Below are positions 16,764-24,410 of a DNA stretch of 64,000 nucleotides, piece by piece. The DNA lies in NCBI RefSeq assembly GCF_000761215.1, contig NZ_CP009438.1, forward strand, positions 6,800,501 to 6,864,500, given 5' to 3'. Each line of letters begins with the position of its first letter. Positions within the stretch are counted from its first letter, which is position 1. Origin of the DNA: Streptomyces glaucescens. GTDB lineage: Bacteria > Actinomycetota > Actinomycetes > Streptomycetales > Streptomycetaceae. Both the position numbers and the translations under genes were made by a program. The notes beneath the pieces are model-generated. The model worked only from the letters and a program-made list of their open reading frames with translations, had not been told where the DNA came from and searched no databases.

Positions 16764-18509
16764 ATGGAACTCGCCACTCCGCCGCCGGCGGCGCGGCCCC
16801 CTGTCGCCTGGTACAGCTGGTGGCTGATGCCGCTGGCCTTAGGAGGCGGGACGGTCGCCGCCACGTTCATGAGCTCCGAGCGAATAACCGCCGCCGTCGC
16901 CGGAGCCGCGGCGACGGCGGCCGGGTCGGTCTGCGTGCGGCTGCTGCTGCGCACCCAGACCCGACTGCGCCGGGCCGAGAGCGGGTTCCGCGCCGCCCAG
17001 GCCGAGCACTCCCAGCAGTGGCAGCAGCACGTGGCCGGACTGGAGAGCCGGCACGCCGCCGAGCGCTCCGCCCACGAGGCCCGGCTGGCCGAGCAGTCCC
17101 AGGCCTACGAGGCCCGGCTGGCCGAGCAGGCGGAGGGTTACGAGGCGCGGCTCGCCGAGCAGGCCGAGGGTTACGAGGCGCGGCTCGCCGAGCAGGCCGA
17201 CGGCTACGAGGCCCGGCTCGCCGGACAGGCCGAGAGCCACGAGGCGTGGCTGGCCGAGCAGACCGGCCGCTGGCAGGAACAGCTCGCACACCAGCGGGAG
17301 GCCGTCGCCCGCCTCGCGGACGAGCAGCTGCCCGAGGCGCTGCGGCGGCTGCGCGCCGGTGACGCCATCGACGACCTGCTGCCCGCGGTGAACCAGTGCG
17401 CCAAGGTCGCACCCGAACTCCAGGCCGACCTCCGCAAGGTCCTGCGCACCGCGCTGATCGGCGTCGAGGAGGAGTTCAACCGCTCCACCTCCGCCGAGCA
17501 GGCCGTGGTCGGCATCGGCAACCGCATCCACGTCCTCACCAGCAAGCTGCGCGGCCGGCTGCACGAGATGCAGGGCGAGCACGGCCGCCTCCCGGCCGTC
17601 GCACGCGGCCTGATGGAGCTGGACCAGGCGATCGGCCCCGCCGACTGTCTCGCCGCCAGCATCGGCGTGCTCGGCGGCTCGGACCGACCGGGACGGCAGT
17701 GGCAGGAACCGCAGCGGCTGCTCAGCGTCGTCCGCGGCGGCATCGGCCGGATCAAGGAGTTCCACCGCGTCGACGTACGCCACCTGCCCGAACTCGGCGT
17801 CGACGGCGGCCTGGTGGACCACCTCACCCTGATCTTCGCCCACCTCCTGGACAACGCCACCCGTTACTCGCCGCCCACCGAGCCGGTCGTCGTCTCCGGC
17901 AAGGAGGTGCCGAACGGCGTCGGCGTCGAGATCCAGGACTCCGGCAAGGGCCTGAACGAGGAGAAGAAGCGCGAGGCCGAGGACGCCCTCGCCGGCGTCG
18001 CGGCCGGACCGGGCCTCGGCGGCATCTCGGAGGACGCCAGCATCGGCCTCCGGGTCGTCGGCACCCTCGCCCGCCGCTACGGCATCCGGGTCACCTTCGC
18101 CGACTCGCCCTGGCTCGGCACGTCGGTGGTGGTCGTGGTCCCGCACAAGTACTTCAGCCCGCTGCCGGCGGCCACGCCCGCCGCCCCCGTCGCGGCGGCC
18201 GCCCCCGCCGCCGCGCCCGCCGGGGTCCCCGTCGCGGCCCCGGCGGACGGCGCCGGCGACACCACCCCCGGCGGACTGCCCCGGCGCCGCAGCAGACGCG
18301 GCGAACCGGCCCGGCACCAGCCGGCCGGACGCCCCGGGCCCGTCGGCGACGGCACCGTCCTCGCCGTCCCGCCGGACGCCTCCTTCGCCGGCCTGGCCGC
18401 CTTCGCCACCGCCGGACGCCCGCCCGGCGAGGGCGACGGCCCGGCCGCCGACCGCGCACCCACCGCCGGACGCGAGTCCGCAGAGCACCGCACTGAAGAG
18501 AGCGACTAG
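16764..18509 (+). CDS. cvnA: conservon sensor CvnA (histidine-kinase-like, ATP-binding)
   Basis: About 581 residues. Start ATG 16764 gives 6-base spacing from GAAGG at 16753-16757; ATG 16758 two codons earlier is also possible. Two hydrophobic segments lie near residues 15-32 and 38-58. A coiled coil follows, with six 11-residue tandem repeats of the YEARLAEQAEG type. Residues of about 350-470 are an HATPase_c domain (HLLDNATRYSPP, QDSGKGLNEE, IGLRVVGTLARRYG). The C-terminus is an Ala/Pro-rich tail. No clear phospho-acceptor H-box is present. In S. coelicolor, CvnA is the membrane sensor of a CvnABCD complex resembling eukaryotic G-protein systems. It is followed by cvnB 5 bp downstream. Confidence 0.9.
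   Translation: MELATPPPAARPPVAWYSWWLMPLALGGGTVAATFMSSERITAAVAGAAATAAGSVCVRLLLRTQTRLRRAESGFRAAQAEHSQQWQQHVAGLESRHAAERSAHEARLAEQSQAYEARLAEQAEGYEARLAEQAEGYEARLAEQADGYEARLAGQAESHEAWLAEQTGRWQEQLAHQREAVARLADEQLPEALRRLRAGDAIDDLLPAVNQCAKVAPELQADLRKVLRTALIGVEEEFNRSTSAEQAVVGIGNRIHVLTSKLRGRLHEMQGEHGRLPAVARGLMELDQAIGPADCLAASIGVLGGSDRPGRQWQEPQRLLSVVRGGIGRIKEFHRVDVRHLPELGVDGGLVDHLTLIFAHLLDNATRYSPPTEPVVVSGKEVPNGVGVEIQDSGKGLNEEKKREAEDALAGVAAGPGLGGISEDASIGLRVVGTLARRYGIRVTFADSPWLGTSVVVVVPHKYFSPLPAATPAAPVAAAAPAAAPAGVPVAAPADGAGDTTPGGLPRRRSRRGEPARHQPAGRPGPVGDGTVLAVPPDASFAGLAAFATAGRPPGEGDGPAADRAPTAGRESAEHRTEESD
17073..17270 (+). repeat. six tandem 33-bp coding repeats in cvnA
   Basis: Six in-register copies of a 33-bp unit encode the 11-residue motif [HY]EARLAEQAEG. 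The middle copies are nearly identical at DNA level. An 11-residue period fits a hendecad right-handed or straight coiled coil, so copy-number change by slippage would alter stalk length in 1.6-nm steps without frameshift. Confidence 0.9.
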
Positions 18510-18514
18510 TCCAC

Positions 18515-18925
18515 ATGACGCAACAGGGAACCGACGTGAGCTGGGCGCTCCGCGATCTGGTGGAGAGCATCCCGGAGATCCGCTTCGCCCTCGTGGCCTC
18601 CAGCGACGGCAAGGCCATCACCTCCTACGGCGCCGAAGACCCCGACGACGTCGACCGGTTCGCGGCCGTGGTGGCCGGCCTCCAGGCCCTCGCCCAGCCG
18701 GTCGCCGAGCAGTTCCCCAAGTACGCGGGGAACCTGCGCCTGGCGATGATCGAGGTCGACGGCGGGCACCTCTTCGTCGTCCGCGCGGGCATCGAGACGT
18801 ATCTCGGCGTGCTCGCCCGCGAGGGCCTCGACCAGGGTCTGCTCGGCCACCAGATGAGGGACCTGGCCCGCAGGATGGGTGAACTCCTCGGCACCACCGC
18901 GCGCCTGGAGGAGCACTCTGGATGA
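18515..18925 (+). CDS. cvnB: roadblock/LC7 domain protein CvnB
   Basis: A 136-residue roadblock/LC7 (MglB-like) protein: DLVESIPEIRFALVASSDGKAITSYG, then AVVAGLQALAQPVAEQF and GNLRLAMIEVDGGHLFVVRAG. Proteins of this fold act on small Ras-like GTPases as activating or dimerising partners, and here the partner is CvnD. The second conserved conservon component starts 5 bp after cvnA, and its last codons overlap the cvnC ATG by 4 bp, so it is translationally coupled. Confidence 0.92.
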   Translation: MTQQGTDVSWALRDLVESIPEIRFALVASSDGKAITSYGAEDPDDVDRFAAVVAGLQALAQPVAEQFPKYAGNLRLAMIEVDGGHLFVVRAGIETYLGVLAREGLDQGLLGHQMRDLARRMGELLGTTARLEEHSG

Positions 18926-19293
18926 GTGCTCCCCGCCGGCCGGCCGATCCGTCCGGTCTCGAGCGTTACTACGTCCTCACCAAGGGACGCAGCGGACCGG
19001 GCGGTTCGGCGTCGAGCCTCGACGTGGCGACCCTCATCGTCTCCCGCGCCGCCCCGGCGCCGGGCACGCAGCACGAGTACGCGGAGATCCTGCGGCGCTG
19101 CCGCGATCCCCTGTCGGTGGCCGAGCTCGGCGCCCACCTGGGGCTGCCCTTCAACATCCTCGCGGTGCTCCTCGCGGACCTGCTCCAGGCAGGCCACGTC
19201 GAGGCCCGTGATCCCATCCCGGCGCACGACGCCGGTCGCGGGCCCGACCTCGCGCTCCTGGAGGAGGTACTCAGTGGACTCGAAAGGCTTTGA
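18922..19293 (+). CDS. cvnC: DUF742 protein CvnC
   Basis: A 123-residue DUF742 protein with a winged-helix-like C-terminal half (CRDPLSVAELGAHLGLPFNILAVLLADLLQAGHVEA). The family is the third conserved conservon component, of unknown biochemical role but shown in S. coelicolor cvn9 studies to interact within the complex. ATG 18922 overlaps the cvnB stop (ATGA). The 3' end overlaps cvnD by 20 bp. Confidence 0.92.
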   Translation: MSAPRRPADPSGLERYYVLTKGRSGPGGSASSLDVATLIVSRAAPAPGTQHEYAEILRRCRDPLSVAELGAHLGLPFNILAVLLADLLQAGHVEARDPIPAHDAGRGPDLALLEEVLSGLERL

Positions 19294-19879
19294 CCGGCCC
19301 GGCGCCCCGTCGTCCGGGGGCACCCGCTCGGTGAAGGTGATGATCGCCGGCGGGTTCGGCACCGGGAAGACCACCCTGGTCCGGTCGGTCAGCGACATCA
19401 AGCCGCTCACCACCGAGGAGACCCTGACCCAGGCCAGCGCCGGCGACGACCGCCTCGTCGGCGTCGCCGAGAAGACGGAGACCACCGTCAGCCTGGACTT
19501 CGGCAAGATCAGCCTCAACGACAGCCTGATGCTGTACCTGTTCGGCACCCCGGGGCAGGAGCGGTTCTGGTTCCTGTGGAACGGCCTGTTCAAGGGGGCG
19601 CTCGGGGCGGTGGTCCTGGTGGACACCCGCCGGCTCGCCTCCAGTTTCCGGGCGATCGAGGAGATGGAGCGGCAGAACGTGCCCTTCGTCGTCGCCCTGA
19701 ACGTCTTCCCCGACTCCCGCGAGTTCCCCGTGGAGGAGATCAGGGACGCCCTCGACATCCCGCCGCACATCCCGGTCGTGGCCTGCGACGCCCGCGACCG
19801 GGCCTCCAGCCGTGACGTGCTGGTGGCCCTCGTACGCCATCTGAAGGAACGCTCGGCCGTCGCCCTGGAGTCCCGATGA
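19274..19879 (+). CDS. cvnD: Ras-like GTP-binding protein CvnD
   Basis: A 201-residue conservon GTPase. The GTG start at 19274 lies inside the end of cvnC, with GAGGAGG at 19261-19267 upstream. Walker A is GGFGTGKTT (residues of about 26-34). The switch II/G3 region is LFGTPGQERF, and ACDAR stands for G5. The usual NKxD base-recognition motif reads NVFPD, which is normal for the CvnD subfamily but noteworthy. It probably cycles nucleotide under control of CvnB and CvnA. The 3' end overlaps the P450 ATG by 4 bp. Confidence 0.92.
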   Translation: MDSKGFDRPGAPSSGGTRSVKVMIAGGFGTGKTTLVRSVSDIKPLTTEETLTQASAGDDRLVGVAEKTETTVSLDFGKISLNDSLMLYLFGTPGQERFWFLWNGLFKGALGAVVLVDTRRLASSFRAIEEMERQNVPFVVALNVFPDSREFPVEEIRDALDIPPHIPVVACDARDRASSRDVLVALVRHLKERSAVALESR

Positions 19880-21126
19880 ACGACCAGACGCCGAGCGATC
19901 CCGCACCCCCGCGCGGCTGCCCCTTCGGACACGGCGGGGGCGACCTCACCCGGCTGTACGGGCCGGAGGCCGCGACCGACCCGGCCGGGATCTACGAACG
20001 GCTGCGCACGGAGCACGGCCCCGTCGCCCCGGTCCTGCTGGAGGGCGACATCCCCGCCTGGCTGGTGCTCGGCTACCGCGACAACCGCCGGGTGCTGGAC
20101 ACGCCGTGGCAGTTCAGCCGGGACGCCCGGATCTGGCGGGACTGGCGGGAGGGCCGGATCGCGGAGACCTCGCCGCTGGTGCCGATGCTGGGCTGGCGGC
20201 CCGACTGCGTCTCCCAGGACGGCGAACCGCACCGCAGGCTGCGCGGCGCCGTCACGGACGGCCTCCAGGCCGCGGCCGCGCGAGGTATCCGGCGGCACGT
20301 CACCCACTTCGCCAACAAGCAGATCGACGCGTTCGCCGGCACCGGCCGCGCCGACCTGGTGGCGGACTACGCGGAGTACCTGCCGATGCTCGTGCTGACC
20401 CGCATCCTCGGGCTGGCCGAGGGGGAGGGGCGGCTGCTGGTGGAGTCGTGCGCCCAGGTGCTCAAGGGCGGTGAGGAGGCGGTGGCGCACAACGAGCGGA
20501 TCATGGAGAAGCTCGGCGAACTCGCCGAGCGCAAGCGGTCCGAGCCCGGCTCCGACTTCACCACCGCCCTGCTGGAGCACCCGGCCGCGCTGGACGCGGA
20601 GGAGGTGATCAGCCATCTGCGGCTGGTGCTGATCGCCGCGCACACCACGACCAGCAATCTGCTGGCGCGGGTGCTGCAGCTCGTGCTCACCGACGTCGAG
20701 CGGCTCTCCGGCCTGATCGGCGGCCGGCTGAACATCTCCGCGGTGGTGGAGGAGGTCATGTGGAACACGCCTCCGCTCGCGGTCATGCCGGGGCGGTTCG
20801 CGACGGCGGACCTGGAGCTGGGCGGCCACCGCATCGCCGAGGGCGACCTGCTGGTGCTGGGCCTCGCGGCCGGCAACCTGGACCCGGAGATCAGGCCGGA
20901 CGCCGGGGTCTCGGTGCAGGGCAACCAGTCGCATCTGGCGTTCAGCTCCGGTCCGCACGAGTGCCCGGGGCAGAACATCGGCCAGGCCATCATCGAGACC
21001 GGGGTCGATGTGCTGCTGCACCGGCTGCCGGGGCTGCGGCTGGCGGTTCCGGCGGAGGAGCTGACGGCCACGGCCTCCACCTGGGAGTCCCGGCTGGACA
21101 GCCTGCCGGTCGAGTTCGCCGGGTAG
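19876..21126 (+). CDS. conservon-linked cytochrome P450, CYP157-like
   Basis: A 416-residue soluble P450. The heme-thiolate loop is FSSGPHECPGQ with Cys363 as axial ligand. The I-helix is IAAHTTTSN (AxxTT type). In the K-helix, where almost all P450s have ExxR, the sequence reads EEVMW: Trp296 sits in the Arg position. That loss is the published hallmark of the CYP157 family, whose genes sit next to conservons in S. coelicolor. The ATG overlaps the cvnD stop, so this is the fifth gene of the operon. Whether it hydroxylates a terpene or has a sensory role is unknown. Confidence 0.92.
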   Translation: MNDQTPSDPAPPRGCPFGHGGGDLTRLYGPEAATDPAGIYERLRTEHGPVAPVLLEGDIPAWLVLGYRDNRRVLDTPWQFSRDARIWRDWREGRIAETSPLVPMLGWRPDCVSQDGEPHRRLRGAVTDGLQAAAARGIRRHVTHFANKQIDAFAGTGRADLVADYAEYLPMLVLTRILGLAEGEGRLLVESCAQVLKGGEEAVAHNERIMEKLGELAERKRSEPGSDFTTALLEHPAALDAEEVISHLRLVLIAAHTTTSNLLARVLQLVLTDVERLSGLIGGRLNISAVVEEVMWNTPPLAVMPGRFATADLELGGHRIAEGDLLVLGLAAGNLDPEIRPDAGVSVQGNQSHLAFSSGPHECPGQNIGQAIIETGVDVLLHRLPGLRLAVPAEELTATASTWESRLDSLPVEFAG

Positions 21127-21168
21127 CGGGCGCGACCGTTCCGGGACCGTCCGCGCGAAGTGGCCGTG

Positions 21169-21199
21169 CGCGGGGTGTGCCCACCGGGCACACCCCGCG
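21169..21199. terminator. 14-bp hairpin between convergent P450 and terpene synthase genes
   Basis: CGCGGGGTGTGCCC (21169-21182) and GGGCACACCCCGCG (21186-21199) pair perfectly around loop ACC. It lies between the P450 stop and the terpene synthase stop and can act on both strands. There is no T-tract, as is common for Streptomyces terminators. Confidence 0.8.
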
Positions 21200-21205
21200 G
21201 GCCGG

Positions 21206-22237
21206 TCAGACGGTCAGCAGATCGTCCACCGAGCCGCGCCCGGCCAGCTCGGCCGTGGCCACCGGGCCCTCCTTGGCCGCGGCGTACCGGCCGGTGGTCA
21301 GCGCCCACTCGTAGTTGCCGTTGATCCAGTGCTGGATGGCCTCCACGCCCATTCGCACCCGCGCGCGCTCCTGCGCGTCGAGCCCGAGCTCGTCGCACAT
21401 CCGCGGGACACGGGCCTCCAGTTCCAGGTACTCGGCCAGGCACTCGCCGGTCAGGCGGTACGCCTCGGCGGCGGCCGTCTCCCAGGAGCAGCCGCGCTCC
21501 CGGTGCAGGACGGCTATCAGGTTGTGGCCGTCGCCGCGGCGCCGCTCGCGCTCGAAGGAGTGGATGTCGTTCATGAACCCGATGGTGTCGGCGGCCAGGT
21601 CCCGCATCCTCTCCATCAGCGGATGGGCCATCGCCTGCGGCGGCACCTCGAAGCGGCGGCTGCGCTCACCGGCGTCGATGCTGTGGTGGATGCCGACCGT
21701 ACGGCGCCGGAACGCCGCGTACGCCGGCAGGTCCAGGCTTCCCGCGCGGCCCTGCGCGGCCAGATCGACCTCCTCGCAGTGGGCGACGAGGAACCGGCCC
21801 CAGGACGCGGCGAACCGCGACTGCCATGTCAAGGACATGCCATCCGAGAGGCTTTCCCAGACCTGCGCCCACGCCACGGTGATCGGGCAGACCACCCGCG
21901 GCCGGCTGCCCGCCGGACGCAGCGGGGTCACGATCAGCTCCCGCGCCACCTCGGCCACCCGGTCCGCCCGGTCCAGCCGGCCGGCGTCGAACTGGTCGTC
22001 GAACAGGAAGGCCAGGGAGAACCAGTTCATCAGCACGACCAGGTCCTCGGCCGAGGCGTACGGATAGGTGCGGGCCGCGGCCTGCGCGAGGTCCCACGAC
22101 CGGTACTCCTCGAACCCGGCCCGGCTGCGCACCAGCCCCATCTCCCGCACCCAGCGCAGATGGCGCTCGCGGGCGTACTCCAGATGCGGGCTGACCGGAG
22201 TGTCGAAGGGGAGGTCGAACCGGACGTCCTGAGGCAT
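21206..22237 (-). CDS. class I terpene synthase (sesquiterpene cyclase-like)
   Basis: A 343-residue bacterial class I terpene cyclase. The aspartate-rich motif is DDQFD (in LAFLFDDQFDAGRL), and the NSE/DTE metal triad is NDIHSFERE. An Arg upstream of the NSE motif and the C-terminal HxWINGNYEWALTTGRY pattern match bacterial sesquiterpene synthases. These bind three Mg2+ and ionise farnesyl diphosphate. The product cannot be read from sequence. The ATG at 22237 has AAGGAAG upstream. It converges on the P450 gene across a strong hairpin, so the pair is adjacent but not co-transcribed. Confidence 0.9.
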   Translation of the reverse strand: MPQDVRFDLPFDTPVSPHLEYARERHLRWVREMGLVRSRAGFEEYRSWDLAQAAARTYPYASAEDLVVLMNWFSLAFLFDDQFDAGRLDRADRVAEVARELIVTPLRPAGSRPRVVCPITVAWAQVWESLSDGMSLTWQSRFAASWGRFLVAHCEEVDLAAQGRAGSLDLPAYAAFRRRTVGIHHSIDAGERSRRFEVPPQAMAHPLMERMRDLAADTIGFMNDIHSFERERRRGDGHNLIAVLHRERGCSWETAAAEAYRLTGECLAEYLELEARVPRMCDELGLDAQERARVRMGVEAIQHWINGNYEWALTTGRYAAAKEGPVATAELAGRGSVDDLLTV

Positions 22238-22526
22238 GCGCTTCCTTTCGGGACACGAACCGCAGAGTCCCCCAACCCCTGCGAGCGGACGGCCACGAGA
22301 CCGCCCGCACACTCGAACAGAACCTCCCGGATCGAAAGTTGAACCGAGAAGCGGTACGAGGCTGCCCCAGGCCGAAATGATCTACACCGGGCCCGTTGGT
22401 GATCTCCGTTACTGCCCGGGCCCGTCGAGCGCGCTACCCTCCCCGACTGAATCCGCCCCGCCGGGATATCCGCACAGGAAGGCGCGGGGCGGCCCGCTCC
22501 GCACCGAGAACCCCTGCGGAGGACAC

Positions 22527-22919
22527 ATGCCACTGGTCAAGGCGGGCGTCGTGGTGCTCGACTGCGCCGAACCCGAGCGGCTCGCCGCGTTCTACACGGA
22601 ACTGCTGGAGGCGGAGGAGACCGAGGCCACCGCCAACCGGATCGAGATCCGGAGCCCCGACGGCACCCGGCTCGCGTTCCGCCGCGACATGAACGCCACC
22701 CCGCCGAGCTGGCCCCGGCCGGAGAACTCCCTCCAGGCACACCTGGAGTTCGTGGTCGACGACCTCGACGCGGCGGAACGCCGGGTCGTCAGCCTCGGCG
22801 GCCGGCCCGTCGAGGCCAAGAACCCCCCGGGCCCCTCGGAGTCCCGGGGCTGCACCGATCCGGCGGGACACTCGTTCACCCTGCGCCGCTCCACCCCGTC
22901 GGCGCCCAAGCAGGGCTGA
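22527..22919 (+). CDS. VOC-family (glyoxalase/bleomycin resistance fold) protein
   Basis: A 130-residue single VOC module pair: MPLVKAGVVVLDCAEPERLAAFYTELL, then LEFVVDDLDAAERRVVSLGGRPV and GCTDPAGHSFTL. The ATG at 22527 has GGAGGA nine bases upstream. Metal ligands are only partly conserved, so enzymatic activity is uncertain. It is divergent from the terpene synthase, with 289 bp between starts that must hold both promoters. Confidence 0.8.
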   Translation: MPLVKAGVVVLDCAEPERLAAFYTELLEAEETEATANRIEIRSPDGTRLAFRRDMNATPPSWPRPENSLQAHLEFVVDDLDAAERRVVSLGGRPVEAKNPPGPSESRGCTDPAGHSFTLRRSTPSAPKQG

Positions 22920-22941
22920 ACCCGGGCCCGAGGGCCCGGGT
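22920..22941. terminator. bidirectional hairpin terminator
   Basis: ACCCGGGCC (22920-22928) and GGCCCGGGT (22933-22941) form a perfect 9-bp stem with a CGAG loop, directly after the VOC stop and before the convergent DUF4235 stop. Confidence 0.75.
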
Positions 22942-22962
22942 CCACGCGTGCGCGACGCCCCG

Positions 22963-23265
22963 TCAGTCCCGGCCGCCCGGGGAGGTCGCGGGCCACACAC
23001 CCGTCTTGCGGGCGATGGCCTTCGCCCCGGCGCGGTCGACCGCGCTGCGCACCGTCGCGAAGATGGCGCCCTGGACCGCGGCGGCGAGCAGGACCTCGCC
23101 CCAGCCGCGGTCCGGGTCCAGCGCGTCGGGCGCGTCCTCCTCGTCCCGGATCGCCATCCACACCTTGCGGAAGGCGAGGCCGGCCAGGGCACCGCCCGAC
23201 CAGCCCAGCAGCCAGCCGACGGGCTGGTAGGCGCCGGGCAGTTTCCGCTTCTTGCTCTTGGCCAC
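22963..23265 (-). CDS. DUF4235 small membrane protein
   Basis: A 100-residue protein with a basic N-terminus (MAKSKKRKLPG), a hydrophobic helix GWLLGWSGGALAGLAF, and a second amphipathic/hydrophobic segment VLLAAAVQGAIFATVRSAVDRAG. This matches DUF4235, a widespread actinobacterial membrane protein of unknown role. It lies 22 bp downstream of the glutathionyl-hydroquinone reductase gene on the same strand and is likely co-transcribed with it. Confidence 0.8.
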   Translation of the reverse strand: MAKSKKRKLPGAYQPVGWLLGWSGGALAGLAFRKVWMAIRDEEDAPDALDPDRGWGEVLLAAAVQGAIFATVRSAVDRAGAKAIARKTGVWPATSPGGRD

Positions 23266-23287
23266 GTGGGTCTCCTCGCTCTCGTGA

Positions 23288-24307
23288 TCAGGGCCGGCCG
23301 GCGGCCGGCACCTCCTCGCCGGGCCGCACCGGCCCCGGCGGTGTGCCGTCCCCGAACGGACGGCCGCCCAGCTCCTCGCGGTGATGGGCCGTCAGCCAGC
23401 CCGACAGGTCCGGCCCGAGCGGCACGATCCCGGTCGGGTTGATCCCGGTGTGCACCTGGTAGTAGTGCCGCTTGATGTGGTCGAAGTCGACCGTGTCCCC
23501 GAAACCGGGCGTCTGGAACAGGTCCCGGGCGTACGCCCACAGCACCGGGAACTCGGTCAGCTTCCGGCGGTTGCACTTGAAGTGTCCGTGGTAGACGGCG
23601 TCGAACCGCACCAGCGTGGTGAACAGCCGGATGTCGGCCTCGGTGATCGAGTCACCGACGAGGTACCGCCGCCGGGCCAGCCGCTCGCTCAGCGCCTCAA
23701 GCCGGCGGAAGACGTCCGAACAGGCGGCCTCGTACTCCGCCTGCTCCGTGGCGAAGCCCGCCCGGTACACCCCGTTGTTGACGTCCTCGTAGACCTCCGC
23801 CATCACCTCGTCGATCTCGTCCCGCAGCCGCTCCGGGTACAGCTCAGGAGCTCCTTCCCGGTGCAGCGCCGTCCACTCGGTGGCGAAGTCCAGGGTGATC
23901 CGCTGGTAGTCGTTGGTGACCAGCTTCCCGGTCGGGACGTCGACGACGGCCGGGACACTGACCCCGCCCGGGTAGCCCGTCTCCCGCCGGTCGTAGGCCT
24001 CGCCGAGGAAGCGGATGCCGAGCACCGGGTCACGGCCGTCCGGGTCGAGGGTGAACCGCCAGCTCCGGTCGTCCTGGACGGGGTCCGCGATCGCCAGCGA
24101 CAGGGAGGCGTCCAGACCCAGCAGCCGGCGCGAGATCACCGCCCGGCTCGCCCACGGGCAGGCACGGCTGACCACCAGCCGGTAACGGCCCGCCGCCACC
24201 GGCCAGCCGTCCCGGCCGTCCGCGGTGATCCGGTCCGTGAAATGGCTCTTCGACCGCCGGAACGCCCTGCGGCCGTAGGCGCTGTTCCCCTCGCCCGCGG
24301 CACTCAT
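23288..24307 (-). CDS. glutathionyl-hydroquinone reductase-like (Xi-class GST, YqjG/ECM4 family)
   Basis: A 339-residue protein. The catalytic Cys lies in SRACPWASRA, the Xi-class GST signature. The C-terminal half has the family pattern YEDVNNGVYRAGFA, GDSITEADIRLFTTLVRFD and NCRKL-type RRKLTEFP. Streptomyces lack glutathione, so the thiol partner is probably mycothiol or another reductant (inference). It likely dehalogenates or reduces thiol-quinone conjugates. The ATG at 24307 is chosen because GGAGCC precedes it and the upstream frame lacks family similarity. Confidence 0.88.
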   Translation of the reverse strand: MSAAGEGNSAYGRRAFRRSKSHFTDRITADGRDGWPVAAGRYRLVVSRACPWASRAVISRRLLGLDASLSLAIADPVQDDRSWRFTLDPDGRDPVLGIRFLGEAYDRRETGYPGGVSVPAVVDVPTGKLVTNDYQRITLDFATEWTALHREGAPELYPERLRDEIDEVMAEVYEDVNNGVYRAGFATEQAEYEAACSDVFRRLEALSERLARRRYLVGDSITEADIRLFTTLVRFDAVYHGHFKCNRRKLTEFPVLWAYARDLFQTPGFGDTVDFDHIKRHYYQVHTGINPTGIVPLGPDLSGWLTAHHREELGGRPFGDGTPPGPVRPGEEVPAAGRP

Positions 24308-24410
24308 CGCCGGCTCCTTCCCGCCCGTGGGCCTGTTGACGAGTTCCCGGGTTCCCCCGATCCGGCCGTCCGCACGGTGTGATCCGCGCCGCCCGGGGCA
24401 TCCGGCGGGG

